In this document: in pieces, positions 49,364 through 64,000 of the stretch
Position numbering within the stretch: position 1 is the first letter of the stretch
How the letters are laid out: each line of letters opens with the position of its first letter
NCBI GenBank assembly: GCA_900457075.1
Contig: UGYN01000002.1
Coordinates: 2,604,001-2,668,000 of the forward strand
DNA length: 64,000 bases
Direction: 5' to 3'
DNA from: Serratia quinivorans
GTDB lineage: Bacteria > Pseudomonadota > Gammaproteobacteria > Enterobacterales > Enterobacteriaceae
The notes under the pieces: model-generated
The model's database searches: none
What the model was told of the DNA's origin: nothing
Seen by the model: the letters and a program-made list of their open reading frames with translations, nothing else
Made by a program: the position numbers and the translations under genes

Positions 49364-49396
49364 TAAACGGCTCAGAAAATGAGCCGTTTATTTTTT
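49364..49396 (+). terminator. Rho-independent terminator of the S10 operon
   Basis: TAAACGGCTCA (49364-49374) pairs with TGAGCCGTTTA (49380-49390), then six T. The downstream T-rich stretch may double as an UP element for the spc promoter. Confidence 0.93.
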
Positions 49397-49399
49397 CTA

Positions 49400-49430
49400 C
49401 CCATACTCTGGAAGCGGTGTTATAATGCTG
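49400..49430 (+). promoter_or_regulatory. spc operon promoter
   Basis: A perfect -10 TATAAT at 49421-49426 sits in GAAGCGGTGTTATAATGC, as in E. coli P-spc from memory. The -35 is weak. The start of rplN is about 75 bases downstream of the expected transcript start. Confidence 0.82.
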
Positions 49431-49494
49431 CGCCCTTGGTTATGGGGCTTTTCAACGATCTAGTAATAGGTCCTAAAGTTGTAGTTGACATTAG

Positions 49495-50757
<1,263 letters not shown>

Positions 50758-50770
50758 GGCAGGGTTACTG

Positions 50771-51076
50771 ATGGCTAAGCAATCAATGAAAGCACGCGAA
50801 GTCGTTCGCGTGAAACTGGCTGAAAAGTACCGCGCTAAACGCGAGGAACTGAAGGCTATCATTTCTGGTGTGAACTCTTCCGACGAAGATCGTTGGGATG
50901 CTGTTCTCAAGCTGCAAACTCTGCCGCGTGATTCCAGCCCGTCTCGTCAGCGTAAACGCTGCCGCCAAACTGGCCGTCCACATGGTTATGTGGGCAAATT
51001 CGGGTTGAGCCGTATCAAGTTACGTGAAGCCGCTATGCGCGGTGAAGTACCAGGCTTGAAAAAGGCTAGCTGGTAA
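50771..51076 (+). CDS. rpsN: 30S ribosomal protein S14
   Basis: A 101-residue, zinc-free (C-) form of S14: the region [15 protein letters not shown] has only one Cys. It begins [13 protein letters not shown] at ATG 50771, 13 bases after rplE. A longer open frame in the same phase starts inside rplE and is not used. Confidence 0.98.
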   Translation: MAKQSMKAREVVRVKLAEKYRAKREELKAIISGVNSSDEDRWDAVLKLQTLPRDSSPSRQRKRCRQTGRPHGYVGKFGLSRIKLREAAMRGEVPGLKKASW

Positions 51077-51100
51077 TTACCAATTGAATCACGGGAGTAA

Positions 51101-51499
<399 letters not shown>

Positions 51500-51513
51500 T
51501 TCGGGAGGAAAGA

Positions 51514-52047
51514 ATGTCTCGTGTTGCAAAAGCACCCGTCGTCATTCCTGCCGGCGTAGAGGTAAAACTCAACGGTCAGGTTATTTCGATTAAGGGTAAG
51601 AACGGCGAGCTGACTCGTACTGTCCACAACGCCGTTGAAGTGAAGCAAGAAGCTAACGCACTGACTTTCGCCCCGCGCGAAGGTTTTGCTAACGCATGGG
51701 CCCAAGCGGGTACTACGCGCGCTCTGCTGAACGCAATGGTTGTTGGTGTTACCGAAGGCTTCACCAAGAAGCTTCAACTGGTAGGTGTTGGTTATCGTGC
51801 TGCTGTTAAAGGCAACGTGGTGAATTTAGCCTTAGGCTTCTCTCACCCGGTCGATCACCAGCTGCCAGCAGGTATTACTGCTGAATGCCCAAGCCAAACT
51901 GAAATCGTGCTGAAAGGCGCTGATAAGCAGGTTATTGGCCAGGTTGCTGCAGATCTGCGTGCCTACCGCCGTCCTGAGCCTTACAAAGGCAAGGGTGTCC
52001 GTTACGCCGACGAAGTCGTGCGTACCAAAGAGGCTAAGAAGAAGTAA
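51514..52047 (+). CDS. rplF: 50S ribosomal protein L6
   Basis: A 177-residue protein near the factor-binding site, with two similar L6 domains. The C-terminal [13 protein letters not shown] is the family signature. Confidence 0.98.
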   Translation: MSRVAKAPVVIPAGVEVKLNGQVISIKGKNGELTRTVHNAVEVKQEANALTFAPREGFANAWAQAGTTRALLNAMVVGVTEGFTKKLQLVGVGYRAAVKGNVVNLALGFSHPVDHQLPAGITAECPSQTEIVLKGADKQVIGQVAADLRAYRRPEPYKGKGVRYADEVVRTKEAKKK

Positions 52048-52928
<881 letters not shown>

Positions 52929-52930
52929 CC

Positions 52931-53110
52931 ATGGCAAAGACTATTAAAGTAACTCAAACAAAAAGCAGCATCGGCCGTTTGCCAAAGCACAAGGCAACCT
53001 TGCTCGGTTTAGGTCTGCGTCGTATTGGTCATACTGTAGAGCGTGAGGATACTCCTGCTGTACGTGGTATGGTCAACTTGGTTTCCTACATGGTTAAGGT
53101 TGAGGAGTAA
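52931..53110 (+). CDS. rpmD: 50S ribosomal protein L30
   Basis: A 59-residue protein read from ATG 52931 ([18 protein letters not shown]) to TAA 53108-53110. It lies two bases after rpsE and three before rplO. Short, but fully supported by place and sequence. Confidence 0.97.
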
Positions 53111-53113
53111 CAG

Positions 53114-53548
53114 ATGCGTTTAAATACTCTGTCTCCGGCTGAAGGTGCCAAGCATGCGCCTAAGCGTGTAGGTCGTGGTATTGGTTCTGGCCTGGGTAAA
53201 ACCGCTGGTCGTGGTCACAAAGGTCAGAACTCACGTTCTGGCGGTGGCGTACGTCGTGGTTTTGAAGGTGGTCAGATGCCTTTATATCGTCGTTTGCCGA
53301 AATTCGGCTTCACCTCTCGCAAAGCTATGATCACGGCAGAAGTTCGTCTGTCTGAACTGGCTCTTGTTGAAGGCGACGTAATCGACCTGAACACGCTGAA
53401 AGCCGCTAACGTTGTTGGTGTCCAGATCGAATTCGCGAAAGTTATGCTTTCTGGCGAAATCGCTCGTCCGGTTACCCTGCGTGGTCTGCGTGTCACCAAA
53501 GGCGCTCGTGCTGCTATCGAAGCTGCTGGCGGTAAAATTGAGGAATAA
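53114..53548 (+). CDS. rplO: 50S ribosomal protein L15
   Basis: A 144-residue late-assembly protein with a Gly/Arg-rich N-terminal extension ([19 protein letters not shown]) that threads into 23S rRNA. Confidence 0.98.
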   Translation: MRLNTLSPAEGAKHAPKRVGRGIGSGLGKTAGRGHKGQNSRSGGGVRRGFEGGQMPLYRRLPKFGFTSRKAMITAEVRLSELALVEGDVIDLNTLKAANVVGVQIEFAKVMLSGEIARPVTLRGLRVTKGARAAIEAAGGKIEE

Positions 53549-53555
53549 GTAGCAG

Positions 53556-55036
<1,481 letters not shown>

Positions 55037-55054
55037 TTATCTCGCATATTTTTC

Positions 55055-55083
55055 TTGCAAAGTTGGGTTGAGCTGGCTAGATT
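55055..55083 (+). promoter_or_regulatory. alpha operon promoter
   Basis: TTGCAA (55055-55060), 17 bases, TAGATT (55078-55083). The sequence GAGCTGGCTAGATTAGCCAG matches the E. coli alpha promoter from memory. It lies 19 bases past rpmJ. Confidence 0.82.
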
Positions 55084-55084
55084 A

Positions 55085-55200
55085 GCCAGCCAATCTTTTG
55101 TATGTAGCTGCAACATTATTTGAGTATCCTGAAAACGGGCTTTTCAGAATGGTGTTGCCGTATAAAATAGTAGGAGTGCATAGTGGCCCGTATAGCAGGC
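55085..55200 (+). ncRNA. alpha operon leader with S4-binding pseudoknot
   Basis: The rpsM leader, including CTGAAAACGGGCTTTTCAG (55130-55148) and the GTG start, corresponds to the alpha-RBS pseudoknot through which S4 traps the ribosome and represses rpsM, rpsK, rpsD and rplQ in E. coli. The start codon is GTG, as there. Confidence 0.8.
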
Positions 55201-55539
55201 ATTAACATTCCTGATCATAAACATACCGTAATCGCCTTAACGTCGATCTTCGGAATCGGTAAAACCCGCTCACAGTCTATCTGTGCGTCTACGGGTATTG
55301 CTGAACATGTTAAGATCAGTGAGCTGTCTGAAGAGCAAATTGAACAGCTGCGTGAAGCAGTCGCCAAATTCACTGTAGAAGGTGATTTGCGTCGTGAAGT
55401 TACCCTGAGCATCAAGCGTCTGATGGATCTTGGTACTTACCGTGGTTTGCGTCATCGTCGTGGTCTGCCAGTTCGCGGTCAGCGTACTAAGACCAACGCA
55501 CGTACCCGTAAGGGTCCGCGTAAACCAATCAAGAAATAA
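55183..55539 (+). CDS. rpsM: 30S ribosomal protein S13
   Basis: A 118-residue protein of the 30S head bridging to L5. It starts at GTG 55183 ([20 protein letters not shown]) after TAGGAG. The basic tail [18 protein letters not shown] contacts P-site tRNA. First gene of alpha. Confidence 0.98.
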   Translation: MARIAGINIPDHKHTVIALTSIFGIGKTRSQSICASTGIAEHVKISELSEEQIEQLREAVAKFTVEGDLRREVTLSIKRLMDLGTYRGLRHRRGLPVRGQRTKTNARTRKGPRKPIKK

Positions 55540-55552
55540 TCAGGGTGATTGA

Positions 55553-55945
<393 letters not shown>

Positions 55946-55958
55946 CGTAAGCTTTTAG

Positions 55959-56597
<639 letters not shown>

Positions 56598-56622
56598 GGC
56601 TTAGTACCAAAGAGAGGACACA

Positions 56623-57612
56623 ATGCAGGGTTCTGTGACAGAGTTTCTAAAACCGCGCCTGGTAGATATCGAGCAAGTCAGTTCGACGCACGCCAAGGTG
56701 ACCCTTGAGCCGTTAGAGCGTGGCTTTGGCCATACTCTCGGCAATGCACTGCGCCGTATTCTGCTTTCGTCTATGCCGGGTTGCGCGGTGACCGAGGTTG
56801 AGATTGATGGTGTACTGCATGAGTACAGCACCAAAGAAGGCGTACAGGAAGATATCCTGGAGATCCTGCTCAACCTGAAAGGGCTGGCGGTGAGAGTTCA
56901 AGGGAAAGATGAAGTTATCCTTACCCTGAATAAATCTGGCATTGGCCCTGTGACCGCTGCCGACATTACCCATGATGGTGATGTCGAAATCGTCAAGCCT
57001 CAGCACGTGATCTGCCACCTGACCGATGAAAACGCTGCTATCAGCATGCGTATCAAAGTTCAACGTGGTCGTGGTTATGTGCCGGCTTCTGCCCGAATTC
57101 ATTCGGAAGAAGATGAGCGCCCGATCGGTCGTCTGTTGGTTGACGCCTGCTATAGCCCTGTAGAGCGTATTGCCTACAATGTTGAAGCAGCGCGTGTAGA
57201 ACAGCGTACTGACCTGGACAAGCTGGTCATCGAAATGGAAACCAATGGCACGATCGATCCTGAAGAGGCGATCCGCCGTGCGGCTACCATCCTGGCTGAA
57301 CAACTTGAAGCTTTTGTTGACTTACGTGATGTTCGTCAACCAGAAGTTAAAGAAGAGAAACCAGAATTCGATCCGATTCTGCTGCGCCCTGTTGACGATC
57401 TGGAATTGACTGTCCGCTCTGCTAACTGCCTTAAGGCAGAAGCTATCCACTACATCGGTGATCTGGTACAGCGTACCGAGGTTGAGTTGCTGAAAACGCC
57501 GAACCTGGGTAAAAAATCTCTTACTGAGATTAAAGACGTGCTGGCCTCCCGTGGACTGTCACTGGGCATGCGCCTGGAAAACTGGCCACCGGCAAGCATT
57601 GCTGACGAGTAA
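56623..57612 (+). CDS. rpoA: RNA polymerase alpha subunit
   Basis: A 329-residue subunit, same length as in E. coli. The N-terminal domain (1-235) dimerises and binds beta/beta'. The flexible linker holds [12 protein letters not shown]. The C-terminal domain (250-329) carries Arg265 and Asn268 ([10 protein letters not shown]), which contact UP elements, and the CRP contact surface. Confidence 0.99.
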
Positions 57613-57628
57613 CCGGATCACAGGTTAA

Positions 57629-58042
<414 letters not shown>

Positions 58043-58058
58043 TCTGTGGACGCGTGAA

Positions 58059-58083
58059 AAAACCGGGCTTGCCCGGTTTTTTT
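58059..58083 (+). terminator. Rho-independent terminator of the alpha operon
   Basis: AACCGGGC (58061-58068) pairs with GCCCGGTT (58071-58078), flanked by A and followed by T to 58083. Confidence 0.93.
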
Positions 58084-58237
58084 ACGTCTATCGTCAGCCA
58101 AACGTGCGTTCTTTCCCCGCTAGACTTAAGATCCCCGTCTCTATCCGCTATGCTAACGCTATTAACATGAGTACCGATTTCTTGCATGGTGAATATCAAC
58201 GTGCACTGAGTGGAAAATTTTCACCGGAGAAAGAGTG

Positions 58238-58669
58238 ATGCTTAAAATTGGCCAACTGGCAAAGCTTGCTGACGTGACCCCTGACACCGTGCGTTACTAC
58301 GAGAAGCAGGGAATGATGGATCATAACATCCGTACCGAGGGCGGTTATCGGTTGTATAGCCAGCAAGACTTGCAGCGGTTACGTTTTATCCGTTATGCCA
58401 AACAACTCGGTTTTACATTGGAAACCATTGCTGAACTATTATCTATCCGGGTTGACCCTGTACATCATACCTGTCGGGAGTCGAAGTCGATCGTCGATGC
58501 ACGGCTCAGTGAAGTAGAGAATAAGCTTAAAGAGCTGACCCGGATGCGTGAGTCGCTAAAGCGCCTCAGCGATGCTTGCTGCGGTAGCGCGCATACCAGC
58601 AATTATTGCTCGATTTTGGAAGCGCTAGAACAGGGTGCCAGTGATGAAAAGGCAAAAAAAGACGCCTGA
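58238..58669 (+). CDS. zntR: Zinc-responsive MerR-family activator ZntR
   Basis: A 143-residue regulator that activates the zinc exporter gene zntA when zinc is in excess. The MerR helix-turn-helix is at the N-terminus (IGQLAKLADVTPDTVRYYEK, 4-23). The zinc ligands Cys79, Cys114, Cys115, His119 and Cys124 fall at the E. coli positions. ATG 58238 follows GGAGAAAGAGTG; a GTG one codon earlier is less likely. zntA is not in this window. E. coli yhdN, which lies next to zntR, is absent here. Confidence 0.95.
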   Translation: MLKIGQLAKLADVTPDTVRYYEKQGMMDHNIRTEGGYRLYSQQDLQRLRFIRYAKQLGFTLETIAELLSIRVDPVHHTCRESKSIVDARLSEVENKLKELTRMRESLKRLSDACCGSAHTSNYCSILEALEQGASDEKAKKDA

Positions 58670-58753
58670 AAGGGCTGGCGGCTCTTTAATTTTTACACGG
58701 GCAGCAGTATTATCGCCGTGATTTATATCCATACATAAACAAGGAGAATTACC

Positions 58754-58960
58754 ATGACTAAATACCGTCATACCAAAGGCCAGATACAGGACAATGCCAT
58801 TGAGGCTCTGTTGCACGATCCGTTATTCCGCCAAAGGATTGAGAAAAATACCAAAGGGAAAGGCAGCTACCGGCGTAAAGACAAACACGCAAAAGGCGGT
58901 AACTGGGAGGCCAGTGGTAAACTATCAAAGGATAATTTACCACTGGCCTTCTGGTTTTAA
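58754..58960 (+). CDS. arfA: Alternative ribosome-rescue factor ArfA
   Basis: A 68-residue frame. The core ([20 protein letters not shown], 6-25) and the basic [12 protein letters not shown] region match ArfA, which recruits RF2 to ribosomes stalled at mRNA ends when trans-translation fails. The codons from about 52 on lie in a 13-bp perfect hairpin (58909-58948). In E. coli such a hairpin makes a non-stop message that tmRNA normally destroys; the short product of about 55 residues is active. Residues past NWEASGK are therefore probably not in the active protein. AAGGAG precedes the ATG. Confidence 0.92.
   Translation: MTKYRHTKGQIQDNAIEALLHDPLFRQRIEKNTKGKGSYRRKDKHAKGGNWEASGKLSKDNLPLAFWF
58909..58948 (+). 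promoter_or_regulatory. Non-stop hairpin inside arfA
   Basis: GGCCAGTGGTAAA (58909-58921) pairs perfectly with TTTACCACTGGCC (58936-58948), loop of 14. It lies before the arfA stop. In E. coli the equivalent stem is cut by RNase III or ends transcription, giving the tmRNA-controlled switch. Confidence 0.85.
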
Positions 58961-58966
58961 GGCATT

Positions 58967-58996
58967 AAAAAAGCCATCTGAATAAGATGGCTTTTT
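58967..58996. terminator. Bidirectional terminator between arfA and mscL
   Basis: AAAAAAGCCATCT (58967-58979) pairs with AGATGGCTTTTT (58985-58996). It serves the convergent arfA and mscL. Confidence 0.93.
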
Positions 58997-59017
58997 AGTA
59001 ATCCCAGATAAACTATT

Positions 59018-59434
59018 TTATAGTTTTGGCTGTTGCTGTTGGCTCAGTAAATCGCGAATTTCAGTCAGCAATTTTTCTTCTGCAGTTGGCGCAGGCGGCG
59101 CTGCCGGCGCTTCTTCCTGTTTACGGCGTACTTTATTCATTAATTTAATTGCCAGGAAAATAGCGAAGGCAACAATCACGAAATCGAAAATGGTTTGGAT
59201 GAATGAACCGTAGTTCATCACTACTGCAGGAACCGCGCCTTGAGCTTCGCGTAATACCAGGTGGAATTGTTTGAAATCAACACCACCGATCAGCAACCCT
59301 AGCGGTGGCATGATGATATCTGCAACGAAAGACGATACGATCTTACCAAACGCCGCACCAATAATTACACCCACTGCCAAATCAACCACGTTGCCACGCA
59401 TGGCAAATTCGCGGAACTCTTTCATCATACTCAT
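59018..59434 (-). CDS. mscL: Large-conductance mechanosensitive channel MscL
   Basis: A 138-residue homopentameric inner-membrane channel that opens under osmotic downshock. It has the N-terminal helix [17 protein letters not shown]1 with the gate ([20 protein letters not shown]), TM2 near 70-100, and the cytoplasmic charged helix. ATG 59434 follows AAGGGG; a GTG three codons upstream is in frame but less likely. Confidence 0.96.
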   Translation of the reverse strand: MSMMKEFREFAMRGNVVDLAVGVIIGAAFGKIVSSFVADIIMPPLGLLIGGVDFKQFHLVLREAQGAVPAVVMNYGSFIQTIFDFVIVAFAIFLAIKLMNKVRRKQEEAPAAPPAPTAEEKLLTEIRDLLSQQQQPKL

Positions 59435-59574
59435 AGAACGCACCCCTTGCAGAATTTAATAACTCAAGTTTAACAAAGCAATTTCCCTTTGCCACAAAAG
59501 GAGCGAAAAGTTTTATCTCTTTCTATGGCAGAGAACAACCTCGCAATTATAGACCATTCATTACTACATTTGTT

Positions 59575-60951
59575 CTACAGGAAGAAAGGACTTGGCTGGA
59601 ACAGCCGTTCAACGTCAGGAACGAACTTTTTATCGGTTATAAACATAATGACGTGATCGCCCTGTTCGATTTTGCTGTTACCGTTGGCAATAATAACGTC
59701 ATCACCGCGCACAATGGCGCCAATAGTAGTACCTGGCGGCAATTTAATATTTTCAACGGTGCGGCCGACCACTTTTGAAGTACTTTCGTCGCCGTGCGCA
59801 ATGGCTTCGATGGCTTCCGCGACGCCGCGACGGAGTGAGGAAACGCTAACGATATCTGCTTTCCGCACGTGGCCCAACAGCGCTGAAATGGTGGCTTGTT
59901 GCGGAGAAATTGCAATGTCGATGACGCTGCCTTGTACCAGATCAACATAGGCTCGACGCTGAATCAGCACCATTACCTTTTTGGCCCCCATACGTTTGGC
60001 GAGCATGGCGGACATGATATTTGCTTCGTCATCGTTGGTGATGGCGATAAAAACATCCACCTGATCAACATGTTCTTCTGCCAGCAGCTCCTGGTCAGAA
60101 GCATCGCCATAAAATACGATGGTGTCATGCAGTTGTTCGGCCAGCTCTGCGGCACGTTGCTGATTACGTTCAATCAGCTTCACGTTGTAAGATTTCTCCA
60201 ACCTTTGCGCTAGGCCTGCGCCGACGTTGCCACCGCCAACAATCATGATGCGTTTATAGGGCTTTTCCAGTCGTTGCAACTCACTCATTACCGCACGGAT
60301 ATGCTGTGATGCAGCTACAAAGAACACTTCATCGCCAGCCTCGATAATGGTGGAGCCCTGCGGACGAATCGGTCGATCCTGACGGAAGATAGCGGCGACG
60401 CGAGTATCAATATGCGGCATATGCTCGCGCATTGAAGACAAGGCATTACCCACCAACGGCCCGCCGTAGTAGGCTTTTACCGCGGCAATGCTGACCTTGC
60501 CCTCTGCAAAGTTGACCACCTGCAGCGCACCTGGATACTCAATCAATTTATAGATGTAGTCGATAACCAGCTGTTCTGGTGAGATCAGGTGGTCGATGGG
60601 TACCGCTTCAGGGTGAAACAGCTTCTCTGACTCGCGGATATATTCTGGCGCACGGATACGGGCGATTCGGTTAGGTGTATTAAACAGTGAGTAGGCAATC
60701 TGACAGGCAATCATGTTGGTTTCGTCCGAATTAGTGACGGCAACCAGCATATCGGCATCTTCCGCCCCCGCTTCCCGGAGTACACGTGGATGAGAGCCGT
60801 AGCCCTGAACGACCCGCAGGTCGAACTTATCCTGTAACTGACGCAGGCGGCCGGAATCGGTATCCACGACGGTAATATCGTTATTTTCACCCACCAGGTT
60901 TTCTGCCAGTGTCCCGCCAACCTGACCCGCGCCAAGAATAATTATTTTCAT
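59575..60951 (-). CDS. trkA: Trk potassium uptake regulator TrkA
   Basis: A 458-residue cytoplasmic NAD-binding regulator of the TrkH/TrkG potassium channels, same length as E. coli. Two RCK repeats are visible, each with a nucleotide loop: [13 protein letters not shown] (8-20) and [13 protein letters not shown] (near 238-250), each followed by a TrkA_C domain. It lies 77 bases after rsmB, with an intervening GGGCGC/GCGCCC stem (60996-61014). Confidence 0.96.
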   Translation of the reverse strand: MKIIILGAGQVGGTLAENLVGENNDITVVDTDSGRLRQLQDKFDLRVVQGYGSHPRVLREAGAEDADMLVAVTNSDETNMIACQIAYSLFNTPNRIARIRAPEYIRESEKLFHPEAVPIDHLISPEQLVIDYIYKLIEYPGALQVVNFAEGKVSIAAVKAYYGGPLVGNALSSMREHMPHIDTRVAAIFRQDRPIRPQGSTIIEAGDEVFFVAASQHIRAVMSELQRLEKPYKRIMIVGGGNVGAGLAQRLEKSYNVKLIERNQQRAAELAEQLHDTIVFYGDASDQELLAEEHVDQVDVFIAITNDDEANIMSAMLAKRMGAKKVMVLIQRRAYVDLVQGSVIDIAISPQQATISALLGHVRKADIVSVSSLRRGVAEAIEAIAHGDESTSKVVGRTVENIKLPPGTTIGAIVRGDDVIIANGNSKIEQGDHVIMFITDKKFVPDVERLFQPSPFFL

Positions 60952-61028
60952 TCGCTTCTCTGCTTCACACTGAACCCGCTGAAGATTATCTGAAAGGGCG
61001 CAACAACCGCGCCCAGAGTACTGAACAG

Positions 61029-62318
61029 CTACATTTTAATCAGCTTAGCGTAAAAGAAGCCATCCCCATCCTCTGGATGCGGAAGATTCTGTCGGCCAGG
61101 CTGCTGCTGGTTGCCGGTCTCAACCAGACGGGCATCGGCATGACGCTGGAGGAAGGCGCTAACCTGCTCAGCATTTTCAGCCGGCAAGATGGAGCAGGTG
61201 GCATACACCATCACTCCTCCGCTTTTGAGATGCGGCCAGATGGCCTCAATAATCTCGGCCTGCAGCGCGGCCAGTTCAGCGATATCACTGTCGCGTCGCA
61301 ACCATTTAATATCTGGGTGACGGCGGATCACACCGGTGGCAGAGCAAGGAGCATCCAGCAAAATGCGATCGAATTGCTTGTCGCCGCACCATTGTTGCGG
61401 AGTGCGGCCATCGCCTTGCTTTACTTCGGCGTGTAAACGCAGACGTTGCAGGTTTTCTTTGACTCGCTTCAGGCGCTGTTCATCGATATCGACGGCCATC
61501 ACATGGGCTTTGGGAGCCGCCTCTAAAATATGGGTAGTTTTTCCACCGGGAGCCGCACACAAATCGAGGATCTGTTCCCCGTCTTGCGGATCCAGCAGAT
61601 CGACACAGCCCTGCGCGGAGGCATCCTGCACGGTGACCCAGCCGTCGGCAAAGCCTGGCAGGTCGGTAACGGCGCAGGGTGCCAGCAAACGTACCGCATC
61701 GCGATATTCGGCATGAGGTTCCGCGGCAATGCCCGCCTGTTCCATCAACTGTAAGTAGTCTTCGCGAGTATGATGCAAACGGTTGACGCGCAGCCACATT
61801 GGCGGCTTCTGATTATTGGCATCGATGATCTGCTCCCACTGTGCGGGATAGGCCTGCTGGATACGTTTCAACAGCCAGCTCGGGTGCAAATAGCGGCTGT
61901 CATTATTGGCAGCGCGTTGCAGTAATTCTTCTTGCTGGCGTTGGAACTGGCGCAATACGCCGTTGATCAGGCCCTTAAGCTGCGGGCGTTTCAGCGCTAC
62001 TGCGCCTTCTACGGTTTCCGCCAGCACCGCATGAGCGGGGATACGGGTATACAGCAGTTGGTATAAGCCGACCATCAACAAATAGTGCAGCGTGCGCTGC
62101 TTGCCAGTCATTGGCTTGGCCATTAATTGTTGAATACACCATTCCAACTGTGGCAGGACGCGCAGGGTGCCAAAGCACAGTTCCTGCAGCAGAGCACGAT
62201 CCTTGTCAGAAATGGTTTTTTGCAGTGACGGCAGGACAGTACTGAGTGACTGGCCCTGATCCAACACCTGACCGATGGCAATGGCTGCGATGCTGCGGAG
62301 ATTGTAATTGTTTTTCAT
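61029..62318 (-). CDS. rsmB: 16S rRNA m5C967 methyltransferase RsmB
   Basis: A 429-residue enzyme, same length as E. coli RsmB/Fmu. The N-terminal NusB-like RNA-binding domain (about 1-140) precedes the SAM-dependent methyltransferase. [15 protein letters not shown] binds SAM. The two cysteines of the m5C mechanism lie in DAPCSATGV and [11 protein letters not shown]. It methylates C967 in the 30S head. Confidence 0.96.
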   Translation of the reverse strand: MKNNYNLRSIAAIAIGQVLDQGQSLSTVLPSLQKTISDKDRALLQELCFGTLRVLPQLEWCIQQLMAKPMTGKQRTLHYLLMVGLYQLLYTRIPAHAVLAETVEGAVALKRPQLKGLINGVLRQFQRQQEELLQRAANNDSRYLHPSWLLKRIQQAYPAQWEQIIDANNQKPPMWLRVNRLHHTREDYLQLMEQAGIAAEPHAEYRDAVRLLAPCAVTDLPGFADGWVTVQDASAQGCVDLLDPQDGEQILDLCAAPGGKTTHILEAAPKAHVMAVDIDEQRLKRVKENLQRLRLHAEVKQGDGRTPQQWCGDKQFDRILLDAPCSATGVIRRHPDIKWLRRDSDIAELAALQAEIIEAIWPHLKSGGVMVYATCSILPAENAEQVSAFLQRHADARLVETGNQQQPGRQNLPHPEDGDGFFYAKLIKM

Positions 62319-62357
62319 AGGCTAAAGCTGATAACGATCGGCATTAAGAAAGAAACA

Positions 62358-62379
62358 GCCCGGCGATTATTGGCCGGGC
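62358..62379 (-). terminator. Hairpin between fmt and rsmB
   Basis: On the minus strand GCCCGGC and GCCGGGC (62379-62373 and 62364-62358) flank an eight-base loop and are followed by the T-rich TGTTTCTTTCTT. It may be a partial terminator or attenuator within the def-fmt-rsmB-trkA run. Confidence 0.6.
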
Positions 62380-62391
62380 AGTGGGGGCGGT

Positions 62392-63336
62392 TTATAACCG
62401 GTTGCCCGGCGTAAACCATTCACGACGTGAGTTCAGCAAATCCTGAGCAGACATGGGTTTTTTGCCTGCCGGCTGCAGTTGAGTCAGGTTAAGAATACCC
62501 TCGGCGGTCGCCACCTGAATACCGTGCTTGTCGGCATGGATGATGGTGCCAGGTTCTGCATCCGCGTTTTGTGCCAGCACCGTTGCCTGCCACACTTTCA
62601 CCGGTTGATCGTCAATGGTGAAGTAACTGACTGGCCACGGGTTGAAGGCACGAACGCAGCGTTCAAGCTGCACGGCGGGCAGGTTCCAGTCCAGGCGGGC
62701 TTCTTCTTTGCTCAGCTTTTCGGCATAGGTGACCAGCGATTCATCCTGCACTTCACGTTTCGCCGTACCTGCAGCCATCTGCTGCAACGTGGTCAGCATG
62801 CCCTGCGGGCCGAGCTGCGCCAGTTTATCGTACAGGCTGGCGCTGGTGTCATCGGCTTCGATCGGGCAGGCAATCTTGTGCATCATATCGCCGGTGTCCA
62901 AACCCACGTCCATCTGCATGATGGTAACGCCGGTTTCATGATCGCCGGCCCACAGTGAACGTTGGATCGGTGCGGCTCCACGCCAGCGAGGCAGCAGTGA
63001 ACCATGGACGTTAATGCAACCGAGTCGCGGCATATCCAACACCGCTTTGGGCAGAATCAGACCATAAGCCACGACCACCATGACATCGGCGTTGAGATCG
63101 GCAACCAGGTGCTGATTCTCTTCCGGGCGCAGTGATTTTGGCTGAAACACCGGTAAATGGTGCTGCTCGGCCAGAACCTTGACTGGGCTGGGCGTCAGCT
63201 TATTGCCGCGACCCGCAGGGCGGTCGGGTTGAGTGAAAACCCCGACAATCTGGTGCCCAGATGACAACAGCGCGTCAAGATGACGCGCTGCGAAGTCTGG
63301 AGTTCCGGCGAAAATAATCCGTAAAGAGTCAGACAC
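62392..63336 (-). CDS. fmt: Methionyl-tRNA formyltransferase
   Basis: A 314-residue enzyme that formylates initiator Met-tRNA with 10-formyl-tetrahydrofolate. The catalytic segment is [18 protein letters not shown] (near 108-125), with Asp in GLDTGDMM. The C-terminal OB-like domain binds tRNA. It lies 17 bases after def, the enzyme that later removes the formyl group. Confidence 0.97.
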   Translation of the reverse strand: MSDSLRIIFAGTPDFAARHLDALLSSGHQIVGVFTQPDRPAGRGNKLTPSPVKVLAEQHHLPVFQPKSLRPEENQHLVADLNADVMVVVAYGLILPKAVLDMPRLGCINVHGSLLPRWRGAAPIQRSLWAGDHETGVTIMQMDVGLDTGDMMHKIACPIEADDTSASLYDKLAQLGPQGMLTTLQQMAAGTAKREVQDESLVTYAEKLSKEEARLDWNLPAVQLERCVRAFNPWPVSYFTIDDQPVKVWQATVLAQNADAEPGTIIHADKHGIQVATAEGILNLTQLQPAGKKPMSAQDLLNSRREWFTPGNRL

Positions 63337-63353
63337 GTTGATTTCCTGATCGG

Positions 63354-63863
63354 TTAGGCGCGGGCGTTAAGCTTGGCCATTTTTTCCAGTTTCTGACGGA
63401 TACGCTGGCGCTTGAGTGGCGACAGGTAATCGACGAACAGCTTGCCTACCAGGTGGTCCATCTCGTGCTGGATACAGATGGCCAACAGGTCGTCGGCTTC
63501 CAGCTCAAAAGGTTTGCCGTCACGGTCCAGCGCTCTGATTTTCACAGCAGCGGCACGCGGGACTAAAGCTCGTTGTTCAGGAATGGAAAGGCAGCCTTCC
63601 TCAATCCCGGTTTCACCGCTTTTTTCCAGCAGTTCCGGGTTGATCAGCACCAGGCGCTGATCGCGGTTCTCAGAAACGTCAATGACGATAATGCGCTGAT
63701 GGATATCCACCTGTGTCGCAGCCAGGCCAATGCCTTCCTCTGCGTACATGGTTTCAAACATATCATCCACGATGCGCTGGATATTCGCATTGACTTCTTT
63801 TACCGGGGCCGCGACTTTGCGCAGCCGGTCATCTGGGTAATGTAATACCTGCAATACTGACAT
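63354..63863 (-). CDS. def: Peptide deformylase
   Basis: A 169-residue Fe2+ hydrolase that removes the N-formyl group from new proteins. The three motifs are [10 protein letters not shown] (motif 1, near 45), [10 protein letters not shown] (motif 2, metal Cys) and [12 protein letters not shown] (motif 3, two metal His and catalytic Glu). First gene of def-fmt-rsmB-trkA. Confidence 0.97.
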   Translation of the reverse strand: MSVLQVLHYPDDRLRKVAAPVKEVNANIQRIVDDMFETMYAEEGIGLAATQVDIHQRIIVIDVSENRDQRLVLINPELLEKSGETGIEEGCLSIPEQRALVPRAAAVKIRALDRDGKPFELEADDLLAICIQHEMDHLVGKLFVDYLSPLKRQRIRQKLEKMAKLNARA

Positions 63864-63996
63864 ATATCTTGAGATCTGTATCCGAGTGATAAACGAGGTT
63901 TAGCTTCTATTCTAGACATTTCCCAGCCTGATTGACAGCATTGCGCACCAATTGCTCGAATTGGTAATACCACCATTTTCTGCGAGGGAACAGGCG

Positions 63997-64000
63997 ATGC
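63997..64000 (+). CDS. Possible start of dprA (cut by window edge)
   Basis: An ATG at 63997-63999 follows GAGGGAACAGGCG, a fair ribosome site. In E. coli dprA (smf) starts here, divergent from def. Only one base of coding sequence follows, so this rests on place alone. A TTGACA lies at 63932-63937. Confidence 0.35.

Overview
The window is chromosomal DNA of a gamma-proteobacterium of the order Enterobacterales, most likely Serratia or a close relative (Yersiniaceae). Its backbone runs in the same order as the Escherichia coli crp-rpsL-fusA-tuf-rpsJ-rplN-rpsM-rpoA-mscL-def region, and most proteins have E. coli-like length and sequence (CRP appears to differ from the E. coli protein at only two residues as I recall it). 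The genus is an inference from overall divergence and accessory content. I see no rRNA, tRNA, CRISPR array, insertion sequence or prophage.

Layout. 1-420: N-terminal part of a Fic-family protein (minus). 641-4752 (minus): tsgA, then a small beta-glucoside cluster (LacI-type regulator, GH4 6-phospho-beta-glucosidase, lone PTS EIIA) with a perfect 20-bp palindromic operator upstream. 5096-11927 (plus): ppiA, the pyruvate-sensing pair btsSR, yjgR, pabA and argD behind tandem ARG boxes. 11965-17785: yhfK, crp, yhfA, prkB, yheU, yheT. 17904-29544 is an accessory block between yheT and yheS: a LysE-type exporter, a PhzF-family protein, a LacI-regulated sugar-oxidation-like operon (GNAT, NHS-family transporter, two Gfo/Idh/MocA oxidoreductases, one TIM-barrel isomerase) and the taurine operon tauABCD. 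29541-38560 is backbone again: yheS, kefGB-yheV, slyD, slyX, fkpA, yheO, tusDCB.

38703-58042 carries the core translation block: str (rpsL-rpsG-fusA-tuf), bfd-bfr, S10 (rpsJ to rpsQ), spc (rplN to rpmJ) and alpha (rpsM to rplQ), each with a recognisable promoter and, where expected, the leader targeted by its autoregulatory ribosomal protein (S7, L4, S8, S4). 58238-63863 holds zntR, arfA with its built-in non-stop hairpin, and the minus-strand run def-fmt-rsmB-trkA-mscL. A dprA-like start may sit on the last four bases.

The best candidate for an undescribed system is 19300-25983. A LacI-type regulator diverges from five co-directional genes; the last four overlap or nearly abut. A CRP-like site and two identical 19-bp operators lie between them. 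The enzyme set fits import of a glycoside or polyol, oxidation to a keto-sugar, rearrangement or cleavage by the TIM-barrel enzyme, and a second redox step. The substrate is not deducible from sequence.
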